NCBI GenBank assembly: GCA_003138975.1
Contig: PLHQ01000079.1
Span: 41,537-91,083 of the forward strand
Length of the DNA: 49,547 bases
Source: Acidobacteriaceae bacterium
GTDB taxonomy: Bacteria > Acidobacteriota > Terriglobia > Terriglobales > Acidobacteriaceae
Direction: 5' to 3'
Both the position numbers and the translations under genes were made by a program. The notes below the pieces were generated by a model, which saw only the letters and a program-made list of their open reading frames with translations, was not told where the DNA came from and did not search any database. Each line of letters opens with the position of its first letter. The first letter of the stretch is position 1. Shown here piece after piece: positions 37,005 to 45,665 of this stretch.

Positions 37005-38075
37005 TCATTCATTCTGAAATCTTGCTGGCGAAAAGTTTGCGAGATCGTGATCGGGACTTTTTCCCTCGATAAGTTGTGCCATGACGTGCGCGGTGATCGG
37101 GGCGAGGAGAATGCCATCGCGAAAATGGCCAGTGGCAACGTAGTAGCCGGGCGTGGCGGTTGCCCCTAGAATCGGCAGCGAGTCGGGAGTCCCGGGACGG
37201 AGTCCAGCCCAGTCTTCAAGAATCTTCGCGTTTCGCAATTCCGGGACCAGGGCAATGGCAGCGCGGTGCAGACGTTGAATGGTGGTGACATCGGTACGCT
37301 TATCGAATCCCGCTTCTTCTACGGTGGTTCCAACCAGGATTCTGCCGTCGCTGCGCGGGATCAGATAGATTTCGGGCGAACGGATCACGTGCTTCAGCAG
37401 TTCGCGAGCGGGCGAAATCAGGCACAGCATTTGCCCTTTCACTGGACGAGTAGGAAAAGCGTGCGGGGCGATTTGGCCCGCCCACGCTCCTGCGCAATTG
37501 ACGACTTTCGGCGCATGAAAGGACGTTCTCTTGGTGGTGACTCCACTGACCCGGCCATCGGATAGATTCACTGCAGTAACCGCATCGCCGGAGGAGATAT
37601 CCACGCCACGTCTTTTCGCTGCAGCCAGCGCAGCGGCAGTAAGTCCGCGGGGGTCGACGCTGCGTTCCTTCACATAGAACGCCGGGCGATTGGGCTCGGC
37701 GAGGGCTGGCTCGAGTTCAGCCAAAGGAGCAGGGAGCAACTTCGCTAAAGTGAATCCCGGCCGCTCATACACGTGCTCAGGCGGAGGAAACACGATTGCT
37801 CCCTGATCACGCAGATCGACGGGAAGGGCAGACTCGACCTGCAATTCATGCACGAACTCCGGGTACATGCGCGCACTGGCCGTTGCCAGCGGTTGTAGAG
37901 CGCTGGGTGTTTCAATGGTGCAATCGGCCAGCATGCCGCCGGCGGCGTAAGAAGCTTCTCGGCCAGGCTCGCCTCGCTCGACAACCAGAACACTCGAGCC
38001 CTTCTTGCGGAGTTCGATCGCGAGCGAGAATCCAATAATGCCGCCTCCGATCACGATCACGTCCCAATTCTTCAT
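37005..38075 (-). CDS. thiO: Glycine oxidase-like FAD-dependent amine oxidoreductase
   Basis: The 356-residue protein has the dinucleotide fold VIVIGGGIIGFSLAIELRKKG (start quoted) at 5-25, then VVERGEPGREASYAAGGML, and the DAO pattern NCAGAWAGQIAPHAFPTRPVKGQ and WAGLRPGTPDSLPILG near the C terminus. ThiO oxidises glycine to iminoglycine for the thiazole half of thiamine. No other thi genes are nearby, so the thiamine link is by family only; a general D-amino acid or sarcosine-type oxidase is possible. The ATG is preceded by TACAAT with a 6-nt gap. Confidence 0.82.
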   Translation of the reverse strand: MKNWDVIVIGGGIIGFSLAIELRKKGSSVLVVERGEPGREASYAAGGMLADCTIETPSALQPLATASARMYPEFVHELQVESALPVDLRDQGAIVFPPPEHVYERPGFTLAKLLPAPLAELEPALAEPNRPAFYVKERSVDPRGLTAAALAAAKRRGVDISSGDAVTAVNLSDGRVSGVTTKRTSFHAPKVVNCAGAWAGQIAPHAFPTRPVKGQMLCLISPARELLKHVIRSPEIYLIPRSDGRILVGTTVEEAGFDKRTDVTTIQRLHRAAIALVPELRNAKILEDWAGLRPGTPDSLPILGATATPGYYVATGHFRDGILLAPITAHVMAQLIEGKSPDHDLANFSPARFQNE

Positions 38076-38081
38076 TTCCGC

Positions 38082-38087
38082 ATTGTA
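38082..38087 (-). promoter_or_regulatory. -10 box (TACAAT) of thiO
   Basis: TACAAT on the minus strand ends 6 nt before the ATG at 38075; a leaderless transcript is predicted. Confidence 0.5.
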
Positions 38088-38118
38088 GAAGAAGGCGCTT
38101 GAGCATCCCCAATGCTAT

Positions 38119-38147
38119 TTGACAGCGCTGCTATTGTGCTAAACAAT
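38119..38147 (+). promoter_or_regulatory. Candidate promoter of the coiled-coil/DUF421 pair
   Basis: A perfect TTGACA (38119-38124), 17 bp, then AACAAT (38142-38147). GGAGG (38183-38187) is the Shine-Dalgarno before the ATG at 38192. Confidence 0.5.
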
Positions 38148-38191
38148 TGGAGCGACCCCATAGCTAGGGCAGTCTCACTTTTGGAGGAACG

Positions 38192-39016
38192 ATGCCGGAC
38201 GAAGGCGAAGAGATACAGGTGGAACATCAACCGACCGCAGGCAAATGGATCCTGATTATTTTGGCTGTCGCTTTTGTCGCGGCGTCTGTTTATGGATATG
38301 TGACCACGCAGCAGCACGTGGACAAGTTAACGAAAGATTTGGGAGACAGTCAGGCGCAAGTGGCGGAACTGAAAAACAGAATGCAGACCGCCGAAGCGTC
38401 TGAAGATGCGCTGGCGCACCAGGTAGGCCTCACGAAAAAAGAGCTAGCCCAGCGCGCCGCACAACTGCAAGCAGAACAGAAAATCGCCGAGTCCCGCCTG
38501 GAGAAAGAAGAGAAAGAAGCGAAGGAGCAGATTGGCCAGGTGAGTGGCGAAGTGGCTGGCGTCAAGACGGACGTGGGTGGTGTCAAGACCGACGTTGCTT
38601 CGACCAAGGCGGATCTGGAAGCCACTAAAGCAAAGCTGCAGAGCGCGGTCGGCGACCTTGGAGTGCAGAGCGGCTTGATCGCCACCACGCGCGGTGATCT
38701 GGAGGTGCTCAAGCATAGGGGCGACCGCAACTATTACGAGTTCACCCTGCTCCGGGGCGTGAAGCCGCAACCTGTGGCGACGGTGAGCCTTCAGCTCAAA
38801 AAGACGGACGGCAAGCACGGGAAGTTCACGTTGAACGTGACCTCCGACGACAAGACAATCGAGAAGAGGGATCGCAACATAGCCGAACCGATTCAGTTCT
38901 ACTCGGGACGCGATCACCTGCTGTTTGAGTTGGTGGTCTGGACGGTTGACAAGAATAAAGCTACGGGATACTTGAGCACGCCGAAGAGTGCACCCGTGCC
39001 GGTGACGGCCCATTGA
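38192..39016 (+). CDS. Membrane-anchored coiled-coil protein of unknown function
   Basis: The 274-residue protein has a short acidic cytoplasmic N terminus, one membrane segment (about 19-37), a long coiled coil (about 45-165; ELAQRAAQLQAEQKIAESRL and repeated VKTDVGGVKTDVASTKADLE units) and a beta-rich C-terminal domain (about 180-270; NYYEFTLLRGVKPQPVATV, HGKFTLNVTSDDKTIEKRD). I do not recognise the family. The domain after the coil probably faces the periplasm. GGAGG lies 4 nt before the ATG. Its stop overlaps the start of the DUF421 gene by a TTGA junction, so the two are translationally coupled and may work together. Confidence 0.75.
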   Translation: MPDEGEEIQVEHQPTAGKWILIILAVAFVAASVYGYVTTQQHVDKLTKDLGDSQAQVAELKNRMQTAEASEDALAHQVGLTKKELAQRAAQLQAEQKIAESRLEKEEKEAKEQIGQVSGEVAGVKTDVGGVKTDVASTKADLEATKAKLQSAVGDLGVQSGLIATTRGDLEVLKHRGDRNYYEFTLLRGVKPQPVATVSLQLKKTDGKHGKFTLNVTSDDKTIEKRDRNIAEPIQFYSGRDHLLFELVVWTVDKNKATGYLSTPKSAPVPVTAH

Positions 39017-39552
39017 ACGGAGTGCTTTTCCCTGCGGGCGCGCATGTCGCGCTGCAGATCGCGTTACGCACGGGAGTCATCTACCTGGTCGTGCTGATTG
39101 GGGTGCGGCTCAGTGGCAAGCGCGAGGTCGGACAGATGACACCGTTCGACCTCACGCTACTGCTTCTTCTTTCCAATTCCGTGCAAAATGCCATGACAGG
39201 GCCCGACACGTCACTCGTTGGTGGGGTGGTGGCGGCTTCCACGCTGTTGTTGTTGAATTATGTGATCGGCACTTTCTCCGGCGCCAGCCGCGGCTTTCGG
39301 CGCGTGGTTGAGGGCGAGCCCAGCCTTCTGATTCACGATGGAAAGGCCATCGAGTCGCACATGGCGAGAGAGCACGTCAGCATGGACGAACTGGAGCGTG
39401 CGCTGCGTGAGCATGGCATCGCGGACGTGCACGATGTCGCTTTGGCCGTGCTGGAAGTCGATGGCTCGATCAGTTGCATGAAATACGACGAGATTAAACC
39501 TGACGCCAATACCCACCTTGCGCGGCGTAGATTCATTCAGAAGAAGCAGTAG
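39013..39552 (+). CDS. DUF421/YetF family membrane protein
   Basis: The 179-residue protein starts at a TTG that overlaps the previous stop by four bases. There are three membrane segments (about 7-34, 45-60, 68-88), with GVRLSGKREVGQMTPFDLTLLLLLSN as the family hallmark (start quoted: GKREVGQMTPFDL). A soluble domain follows (about 95-165; EPSLLIHDGKAIESHMAREH, ALAVLEVDGSISCMK). YetF-type proteins are involved in envelope or germination functions in Bacillus, with no firm biochemical role. Coupled to the coiled-coil gene. Confidence 0.87.
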   Translation: MNGVLFPAGAHVALQIALRTGVIYLVVLIGVRLSGKREVGQMTPFDLTLLLLLSNSVQNAMTGPDTSLVGGVVAASTLLLLNYVIGTFSGASRGFRRVVEGEPSLLIHDGKAIESHMAREHVSMDELERALREHGIADVHDVALAVLEVDGSISCMKYDEIKPDANTHLARRRFIQKKQ

Positions 39553-39563
39553 GGTCGTTGCCA

Positions 39564-40745
39564 TCACTCGATCGGCACGAATTTCACACAGACTGGCTGC
39601 GATAGGTCCAGCACCTTGCCGGTTGGCGTCAGGCGTCCGGTCCGCGCGTTGATCCGAAAGATGACAATGTTTTCTGATTTTTCGTTGGCAGCAAAGATCA
39701 GCGTGCCGGTCGGGTCGATCGCAAAATCGCGGGGGCTCTGGCCTTTCGTGAGAACGTGCTCGACGAGCGTTAGAGTTCCCTGGTTCGGGTCGATAGCGAA
39801 GACCGCAATGCTGTCATGTCCGCGGTTGGAAGCATAGAGAAATTTGCCGGAAGGATGCACTTGAATCTCAGCGGCGTCGTTGTGGCCGGCGAAGCCTTTG
39901 GGGAGAGTTGAAATCGTTTGCAGCGGACGCAAAACTCCACCAGCGGCGTCGAAGCTAAAAGCCGAAACGGTAGATCCCATTTCGTTGATCACATATCCAA
40001 ACTTTCCGTTGGGATGGAGCACGAAGTGCCGCGGACCCGCTCCGGAATCGGCCTTGGCGAGTGGCGGGTCGTTGGAAGTGAGCGAGCCTTTAGCGCTGTC
40101 AAATTTGTAGACCAGCGTCTCATCAAGGCCAAGATCGTCCACGATGGCGAAGCGATTGTCGGGCGATAAGTCAATGGAGTGAGCGTGCGGTCCTTCCTGG
40201 CGCTGGGGATTTGTGCCATGGCCGGTGTGTTGAATGAAGGCCGAAGCCTCACCTAATCGGCCATCCGCGAGGATAGGGAAAGCCGCGACACTTCCGCCGG
40301 TATAGTTTGCCACCAGAAGGTACTTTCCAGTTTTGTCAACGGTGACGTAGCAGGGATCAGCGCCGCCTGACGTGACCTGATTCAACAGCGTTAACTTACC
40401 GGTGGCGCGATCGATCGCGAAGGCGCTGACGGCTCCGCTTTTCTGGCCTCCGTACTTGCCGACCTCGTTGACTGCGTAAATGAAGCGATCGTTTGGGTGG
40501 ACGGCAAGGAAGGATGGGTTGATGGTCTGCGCTGCCAGGCCGATGGACGTCAGCTTAACGTCATCGGGATCGAAACGATAGGCGTAGATGCCCTTGCTTG
40601 TGCCGCCTTCCTCCGTGTAGGTGCCGACATAGACGAAATAGTTATCCTTGTGGGCCGTGGGTGCGGCAACTGCCACACAGACTATTAACAAAAAGAATGT
40701 CACGAGGGGCGCGAGCGTACGGAAAGAAGTTGGAGTTGGATTCAT
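39564..40745 (-). CDS. Lactonase family (6-phosphogluconolactonase-like) beta-propeller, exported
   Basis: From the ATG at 40743-40745 the protein has 393 residues with a signal peptide (about 1-28). The mature part is a seven-bladed propeller of the YbhE/Pgl type: YFVYVGTYTEEGGTSKGIYAY, NPSFLAVHPNDRFIYAVNEV, GPHAHSIDLSPDNRFAIVDDLG and GPRHFVLHPNGKFGYVINE. These repeats match lactonase and muconate cycloisomerase family members. Export to the periplasm argues against the cytosolic pentose phosphate role; the substrate is unknown. It converges with the DUF421 gene, leaving 11 bp. Confidence 0.9.
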   Translation of the reverse strand: MNPTPTSFRTLAPLVTFFLLIVCVAVAAPTAHKDNYFVYVGTYTEEGGTSKGIYAYRFDPDDVKLTSIGLAAQTINPSFLAVHPNDRFIYAVNEVGKYGGQKSGAVSAFAIDRATGKLTLLNQVTSGGADPCYVTVDKTGKYLLVANYTGGSVAAFPILADGRLGEASAFIQHTGHGTNPQRQEGPHAHSIDLSPDNRFAIVDDLGLDETLVYKFDSAKGSLTSNDPPLAKADSGAGPRHFVLHPNGKFGYVINEMGSTVSAFSFDAAGGVLRPLQTISTLPKGFAGHNDAAEIQVHPSGKFLYASNRGHDSIAVFAIDPNQGTLTLVEHVLTKGQSPRDFAIDPTGTLIFAANEKSENIVIFRINARTGRLTPTGKVLDLSQPVCVKFVPIE

Positions 40746-40791
40746 CACTCTATAGAATCGCACGTGATAGCGATGACGCAAGCATCGGCAT

Positions 40792-41406
40792 TTATTTAGT
40801 CAGTGTTATGGGCAGCGGTTGGTCGTAGGGCTGAATGATCACGCTGACAGACCGGCGTTGATTGAAAGCATCCAGAGTTAAGGCAAAGCTGACGATCACG
40901 GTTCGCTTTAGTTCCTGGCCGGGCTGCAGCTTGTCTTCGGGTGCCAGAGCGGGTTGGGCGTTCGCCTTCAACGCGGGAAACGCCTGATAGTAGCGGTCGA
41001 AATCGACGGCGGAGACCGCATCGCTCGTGAGCTCTCCAGAGGGTGTAACCAGCTTTCCGTGAATGCTGTGCACCCAGAGTGGCTTCTCAGCGGAGTTGCG
41101 CAGGGTGAATGTCAGGGCGACGAGGGCCGCATCTTGGCCTGGGATTTGCACTGCGGTTACATTGTCGAGTGATCCGGCAGCCTGCGGCTTGGCGCGCTGA
41201 AGGAATGATACGACGCCCGCGACGACGAGCACACCACCCAGCGTGAGCAACAAAACCTTAATGGGCGGTAGGTTACGCTTGGCGGTACCGAATTCGTCGC
41301 CGATACGGATGGTGGGGCCGCGTTGCGCGGCTGTCGTTGTGCTGGCTGCGGGTGCGCTCGGAGTTGCTGGAGGAACGGGAGCGGGGTTGGGCAGTTGATC
41401 GGGCAT
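40792..41406 (-). CDS. Membrane-anchored protein of unknown function
   Basis: From the ATG at 41404-41406 (AGAGGA about 10 nt upstream) the protein has 204 residues; an upstream start at 41439 would add eleven. Residues 1-28 are Pro/Ala/Thr-rich, then comes a short polar segment and one membrane segment (about 50-68). The periplasmic part (about 80-204) is a beta-sandwich-like domain: LVALTFTLRNSAEKPLWVHSIHG, TRLI-like RTVIVSFALTLDAFNQRRSVSV. I do not recognise it. It lies between the lactonase and the nitroreductase gene, all on the same strand. Confidence 0.65.
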   Translation of the reverse strand: MPDQLPNPAPVPPATPSAPAASTTTAAQRGPTIRIGDEFGTAKRNLPPIKVLLLTLGGVLVVAGVVSFLQRAKPQAAGSLDNVTAVQIPGQDAALVALTFTLRNSAEKPLWVHSIHGKLVTPSGELTSDAVSAVDFDRYYQAFPALKANAQPALAPEDKLQPGQELKRTVIVSFALTLDAFNQRRSVSVIIQPYDQPLPITLTK

Positions 41407-41451
41407 GGATATATTTTCCTCTAATTCTCCGAAACACATTTCGAGACGGCA

Positions 41452-42633
41452 TCAAAGAACTACATTCTCAACTGGCCGGCGCGGGCTGGCATGGGCGGTC
41501 AAGGTGGGATAGCCCATATAGAAAACAAAGGTCGGCTGCCATGCAGGGTCGCCCAGGAGCTCGCCGAGCAGTTTAGCTCGCAGAGCCGCTCTGTCATGAG
41601 CTTTCTCGTAGTCAATCATTTCCACGGCCTCGTTGCAGGGACGTCCGGCCACGCCACGAGCCGTTGCCAGCAAATGCGCCCGCTGCCAAATCCGTCCAGC
41701 GAGCAGACAGTTTTGCTGATCATAACGGTCCCGTACAGTAATGATCCCGATCAGAGGTGCGCTCAGCATCAGGTTGGAATATCCATTCTTGGGTCCTCGC
41801 GACGAAGCCAAGCGTAGCATCCACAAAGGCATCATCTTGGCGACTGCAGTCGCGATTGGGGGCAGCCCGGCGGCATCAATCGTGAGGCCATCACGAAATT
41901 TCTGAACGTTACTCCAGTGGATTCGAATCCAGCGATCGCTGCCACGAGTTACCTCTGAGTCGGAATAGATTTCGGAGTTCGCGGCAGAGCTGATTTCCGC
42001 AATCTTTTTTCGGTCCGCCTCCGCAGTAAACAGAAAAATCTTAACTTCTGATTCGTCGCTGGCCAGGTGACCCAGAGAATCGATGAACTCGGGCGGGAGC
42101 GCTTTCTGCGGGAGGTAGGCGCCGCGATTCGTATGGCGGCGCGGGATCGCATCGTAGAGTTCGCTGCCTTCCTGTTTGCCCGAGACAAGATCGACACGCG
42201 CCAGGAGTGTTGGAGCCGGCTCGGCGGCGATTGGCCCCAGCTTGCCAGGAAGAAATGTCACGGCGGCTTGATAGCCATTGGCAGTGGCGGCCAGCATCAG
42301 GTTTTCGAGAGCGCAGCCCATTCCGATGTGCTCTTCACGCAGATAAGGATCGAGCGCACCGACATTCCTGTTAGTGTCGATATACAACTCAATCGAAGAG
42401 TTTGTCACCTTGAAGAGCCAGGGCTGAGTGTTGTGCGGGCTTGCCGCGAGAATGGCGGCACGAACCAGCGCGAGTGGCCCATTGTTAGAATCGTTGCGCC
42501 AGTCTTCCCAGGGTTCGTAAGCCGATCCTTCACCGACGCTGAAGACGCCCTGGTCGTAGGCGCGCCAGACTCCACCGCCGATGACTACGACGGTGACAGC
42601 TCCAGCGCCCTTCAGGAATGATCTGCGATGCAT
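41452..42633 (-). CDS. Acg-type nitroreductase-like protein with Tat signal
   Basis: From the ATG at 42631-42633 (GGAG 6 nt upstream) the protein has 393 residues. RRSFLKGAGAV (3-13) is a twin-arginine signal. The body resembles FMN-binding nitroreductases of the Acg family: LAASPHNTQPWLFKV (about 66-80), MGCALENLMLAATANGY and IPRRHTNRGAYLPQKALP, with GRIWQRAHLLATARGVAGRPCNE near the C terminus (quoted in part). Export through Tat fits a folded flavin protein in the periplasm. The partner substrate is unknown. Confidence 0.8.
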   Translation of the reverse strand: MHRRSFLKGAGAVTVVVIGGGVWRAYDQGVFSVGEGSAYEPWEDWRNDSNNGPLALVRAAILAASPHNTQPWLFKVTNSSIELYIDTNRNVGALDPYLREEHIGMGCALENLMLAATANGYQAAVTFLPGKLGPIAAEPAPTLLARVDLVSGKQEGSELYDAIPRRHTNRGAYLPQKALPPEFIDSLGHLASDESEVKIFLFTAEADRKKIAEISSAANSEIYSDSEVTRGSDRWIRIHWSNVQKFRDGLTIDAAGLPPIATAVAKMMPLWMLRLASSRGPKNGYSNLMLSAPLIGIITVRDRYDQQNCLLAGRIWQRAHLLATARGVAGRPCNEAVEMIDYEKAHDRAALRAKLLGELLGDPAWQPTFVFYMGYPTLTAHASPRRPVENVVL

Positions 42634-42705
42634 GGCAGGCTCCGTGAGATGGAGTCTCTTGCGCTTTCCGATTCTACTCCACACTCTTGCTTGCTCACGC
42701 AAACC

Positions 42706-44451
42706 TCAATTCCAGGCATGCTTCATTGCATTCGCGAACTTTCTTATGGGCAGAGTGTTCAAGACGTCTTCCTTGGTGAGCCAGGCGCGGCGCGCTTGCA
42801 GGATGCCGTAACGGATTTTGTCGAGGTGCGATGCGTGGTGGGAATCCGTGTTGATCACGATTTTCACGCCGCGTTGCTTCGCCTGGCGGAGATGGACGTC
42901 GTTGAGATCGAGGCGATCGGGATAGGAGTTCAACTCCATGGCCACTTTGTGGTGTGCCGCAGCGGTGAGGATGGCATCCATGTCAAATTGGTAGGCGTCG
43001 CGGCGGAGTTGCAGGCGGCCGGTGGGATGGCCAATGATGGAAGTGTTCGGATTCGCAACGGCTTTGAGAAGACGCTCGGTCATCTTCGCCGGCTCCTGAT
43101 TGAAAACAGAGTGCACACTGGCGATGACCACATCCATTTGAGCGAGCACGTCATCGGAAAGATCGAGATCGCCATCGGCCAGGATGTCCACTTCGATTCC
43201 GGCGAAGATGGTGAGGCCTTCGATCTTGTCGTTCGCTTCGCGAATTCGCTGGATGTGAGCCAGGGCGCGCTTGTCGTCGAGGCCGTTGGCGAAAGCCAGG
43301 TTCTTAGAATGATCAGTGATAGCCATGTATTTGTAGCCGCGCACCCTCGCGGCGTCGGCCATTTCCTCGATGGTGTTGCGGCCATCGGTCTCGACAGTGT
43401 GCATGTGCACGTCGCCCTGAAGGTCGTCCAGAGTGATGAGAGTGGGAAGCGTGTGCTTTTCGGCGGCATCGATCTCGCCCAGGTTTTCGCGCAACTCCGG
43501 AGGGATGTACTCGAGGTTGAGCTTGGCGTAGATCTCTTCTTCTGTTCTGCCGGCGACAGGTCTCTCGGTCTTCAGGTCAGCGAGGCTGTATTCGTTGAGC
43601 GTGTAACCCATCTTGAGGGCGCGCTGCCGCAGGGCGACGTTGTGAGCTTTCGATCCGGTGAAATATTGCATGGCCGCGCCGAATGACTCGGGCGGAAGCA
43701 GGCGAACGTCTACTTGAAGATCGTTGCGCAGACGGAAGCTGATTTTGTTATCGCCCTGGCCGATGATGTCCATCAGTGGCGGATATTGCGCGATGTATCG
43801 CACAGACTTTTGGCGTTCCTCTGGGCTGCAGCAGGCTGTGCCTGCAACGAGGATGTCGAGATCGCCAACGGTCTCGCGACCGCGGCGTAAGGATCCGGCG
43901 GGCGTGATCTTGTCGAAGCCGGCGAATTTCGCGAGATAGTCGGTGAGTTTTTTTGCCTCGGTTTCGGCAACGTCGATCAGGAATCGTCCGGAGATGCGGC
44001 GATAGTCTTCAATGGCCTTCAGCAATTTTTGTTCGTGCTTCTCGCCCATGCGCGGCAGTTCGCGGATCTTGCCTTCGCGCGCCAGCTTCTCAACACCATC
44101 GACGTCGCTGACCTGGTAGGCGCTCCAGATCAGCGCAATCGTCTTCGGCCCAAGACCCTGGATCTTCAGCAACTGAAGCATCGAAGGGTGATATTTCTTC
44201 AGCAGCTCGGCTTGCACAGTAAGCTGACCATCTTTGAATAGTTCCTGAAGGTTCACCAACATTCCCTTGCCGATGCCCGGAATGGCCAGCACCTTCTTAG
44301 GTTCGCTGATGATGTCTCTAATCTGCTCGGTGTGATTCTCGATGGCCTGTGCGGCGTTACGGTAGGAGCGAATGCGGAAGGAATCCTGACCGTCGATTTC
44401 GAGCAGGTCGGCGGTTTCGTAGAGGACCGTGGCGATAGATTTATTGTCCAC
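42706..44451 (-). CDS. polX: DNA polymerase X family protein with PHP domain
   Basis: The 581-residue protein starts at a GTG. The helix-hairpin-helix and polymerase beta-like part is residues 1-320 (IPGIGKGMLVNLQELF, GLGPKTIALIW, GSLRRGRETVGDLDILVAG with the catalytic Asp pair). A PHP domain follows (about 340-575; DVHMHTVETDGRNTIEEMA, ITDHSKNLAFANG, IEVDILADGDLDL, INTDSHHASHLD), the 3'-5' exonuclease or phosphoesterase module. It works in DNA repair in the cytoplasm. TATCTT lies 6 nt before the GTG, and there is no Shine-Dalgarno. Confidence 0.95.
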   Translation of the reverse strand: MDNKSIATVLYETADLLEIDGQDSFRIRSYRNAAQAIENHTEQIRDIISEPKKVLAIPGIGKGMLVNLQELFKDGQLTVQAELLKKYHPSMLQLLKIQGLGPKTIALIWSAYQVSDVDGVEKLAREGKIRELPRMGEKHEQKLLKAIEDYRRISGRFLIDVAETEAKKLTDYLAKFAGFDKITPAGSLRRGRETVGDLDILVAGTACCSPEERQKSVRYIAQYPPLMDIIGQGDNKISFRLRNDLQVDVRLLPPESFGAAMQYFTGSKAHNVALRQRALKMGYTLNEYSLADLKTERPVAGRTEEEIYAKLNLEYIPPELRENLGEIDAAEKHTLPTLITLDDLQGDVHMHTVETDGRNTIEEMADAARVRGYKYMAITDHSKNLAFANGLDDKRALAHIQRIREANDKIEGLTIFAGIEVDILADGDLDLSDDVLAQMDVVIASVHSVFNQEPAKMTERLLKAVANPNTSIIGHPTGRLQLRRDAYQFDMDAILTAAAHHKVAMELNSYPDRLDLNDVHLRQAKQRGVKIVINTDSHHASHLDKIRYGILQARRAWLTKEDVLNTLPIRKFANAMKHAWN

Positions 44452-44457
44452 GGGTTA

Positions 44458-44463
44458 AAGATA
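44458..44463 (-). promoter_or_regulatory. -10-like box (TATCTT) of polX
   Basis: TATCTT on the minus strand ends 6 nt before the GTG at 44451; a leaderless transcript is predicted. Confidence 0.45.
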
Positions 44464-44546
44464 AACAAGAATGGAGTGCGGCGCTAGCGCTCGGAGACGA
44501 AAGCACAGGCCCATTGCCCTCATCGTCTGAGATCTCAGCGATATGG

Positions 44547-44756
44547 TCAGGAGGGCTTGCTTACGTTGGCTGCCTGCGGGCCCTTCTGTCCTTCGGTGAT
44601 TTCGAATTCAACTTCATCACCTTCCTGCAGGCTCTTGTATCCCTCGGAGGTGATGGCGCTGTAATGAACAAAAACGTCGGGACCATCCGCGCGCCCTATG
44701 AACCCGTAGCCTTTTGCGTTATTGAACCACTTAACCGTGCCTTTCAGACGTTCCAC
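44547..44756 (-). CDS. Cold-shock domain protein (CspA family)
   Basis: From the GTG at 44754-44756 the protein has 69 residues, the normal cold-shock length; a longer in-frame reading to 44852 would pass through the -10 and -35 boxes and is not used. It has the nucleic-acid-binding motifs [15 protein letters not shown] (RNP1) and DVFVHYSAI (RNP2). It should bind single-stranded RNA and keep mRNAs open. A GGGGG run 6 nt before the GTG may serve as ribosome site but can pair with CCCCC upstream, which could sense temperature. Confidence 0.95.
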   Translation of the reverse strand: MERLKGTVKWFNNAKGYGFIGRADGPDVFVHYSAITSEGYKSLQEGDEVEFEITEGQKGPQAANVSKPS

Positions 44757-44762
44757 GCGTAA

Positions 44763-44793
44763 CCCCCGTTTTCCGCACGTCCTATAGTGGGGG
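44763..44793 (-). promoter_or_regulatory. Possible hairpin hiding the cold-shock ribosome site
   Basis: In the mRNA CCCCC (complement of 44789-44793) can pair with GGGGG (complement of 44763-44767) across a 21-nt loop. The G run is the best ribosome-binding candidate, 6 nt before the GTG. Confidence 0.3.
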
Positions 44794-44823
44794 ACCCCAG
44801 AGACGTGACCGCATTTAGGATGC

Positions 44824-44852
44824 ATTCTGGAGCGATTAGGATGGAGTGTCAA
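44824..44852 (-). promoter_or_regulatory. Promoter of the cold-shock gene
   Basis: TTGACA (44847-44852), 17 bp, then CAGAAT (44824-44829) on the minus strand. Transcription would start near 44816, giving a leader of about 60 nt. Confidence 0.6.
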
Positions 44853-44929
44853 GGCGAAAGATGGTGCGAACCGGCGACCTCCGCCGGAGACAAATATCAG
44901 GCGGAAGAAAGCGGCAAAATCCGGCTCTC

Positions 44930-45571
44930 CTAGCTTTGAGCGCGTTGGTTAGCGGGTTTGCGCGGATGCAACTGGCCCTTCGTGACCTGATGATCCAGCC
45001 AGAGGATTGACGAGATCGTTTTTGCGTCTCGAATTCTGCCCGTCAGCACCATACGAACGGCGGTGGACAGTGGCACCAAACGTTTCAGGATGACTTCATC
45101 GGCTTCTGGTTGCGCTTTGCCGGCACGAAGTCCAGTGGCCAGATAGACAGACATGGTTTCGGCTACGAATCCGGGGCTGGCATAAAAGTTAAAGATAAGC
45201 CGCCACTGGGCGGCGGTGTAGCCGGTCTCCTCGAGGAGTTCGCGCTGGGCCGCGGGTAAGGCCTTTTCGCCGGGATCGATGCGCCCGGCAGGCAGTTCCC
45301 AGAGATAGTCGTTTGCGGCGTGGCGATACTGGCGCTCGAGAAGGACACGCGGCGTCGAACGCGATTCATCGGCGGCCAGAATGACGACGGAGCCGGTGTG
45401 ATGAATGATGTCGCGGCGGGCGCGGATGCCGCCGGGCTCCTGCACTTCGTCCGTGGTCACCCAAAAGACGGGACCGCGATACACCGTGCGCGAGGAAATT
45501 ATCCGGGCTTTGGGTTGAGAGGGCTCGGTGGATTTGGCTGGCTTCGACTTGGAGCGCGCAGACCTTGGCAT
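44930..45571 (-). CDS. Nudix hydrolase (ADP-ribose pyrophosphatase-like)
   Basis: From the ATG at 45569-45571 the protein has 213 residues; an in-frame reading to 45667 would overlap the divergent gene. The Nudix box is complete at residues 96-118 (starting GRIDPGE, ending RELLEETGY). The flanking LWELPAG and [19 protein letters not shown] fit the ADP-ribose pyrophosphatase group (NudF type), which cleaves ADP-ribose or nucleotide sugars in the cytoplasm. A Ser/Lys-rich N terminus (about 1-25) is extra. It shares a 94-bp intergenic region with the divergent DUF2520 gene. Confidence 0.92.
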   Translation of the reverse strand: MPRSARSKSKPAKSTEPSQPKARIISSRTVYRGPVFWVTTDEVQEPGGIRARRDIIHHTGSVVILAADESRSTPRVLLERQYRHAANDYLWELPAGRIDPGEKALPAAQRELLEETGYTAAQWRLIFNFYASPGFVAETMSVYLATGLRAGKAQPEADEVILKRLVPLSTAVRMVLTGRIRDAKTISSILWLDHQVTKGQLHPRKPANQRAQS

Positions 45572-45577
45572 CACAAC

Positions 45578-45583
45578 AATATA
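45578..45583 (-). promoter_or_regulatory. -10 box (TATATT) of the Nudix gene
   Basis: TATATT on the minus strand ends 6 nt before the ATG at 45571, with no Shine-Dalgarno; it supports this start over the longer reading. Confidence 0.5.
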
Positions 45584-45652
45584 AAGCACTGCATCCAGGA
45601 TGCGTGCGTTGGGATGTGGAATGACGGTGCGGGACGCGGAGGCAGATTCTGC

Positions 45653-45658
45653 TATCCT
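45653..45658 (+). promoter_or_regulatory. Extended -10 box (TGC-TATCCT) of the DUF2520 gene
   Basis: TGCTATCCTG, identical to the box before the Fur-family gene. It ends 7 nt before the ATG at 45666. Confidence 0.5.
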
Positions 45659-45665
45659 GCCGGGC

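Noticed and set aside
42628-43686. A 352-residue open frame on the plus strand opposite polX
   Set aside because: The PHP and polymerase motifs on the minus strand are complete, and no start signal supports the plus frame.
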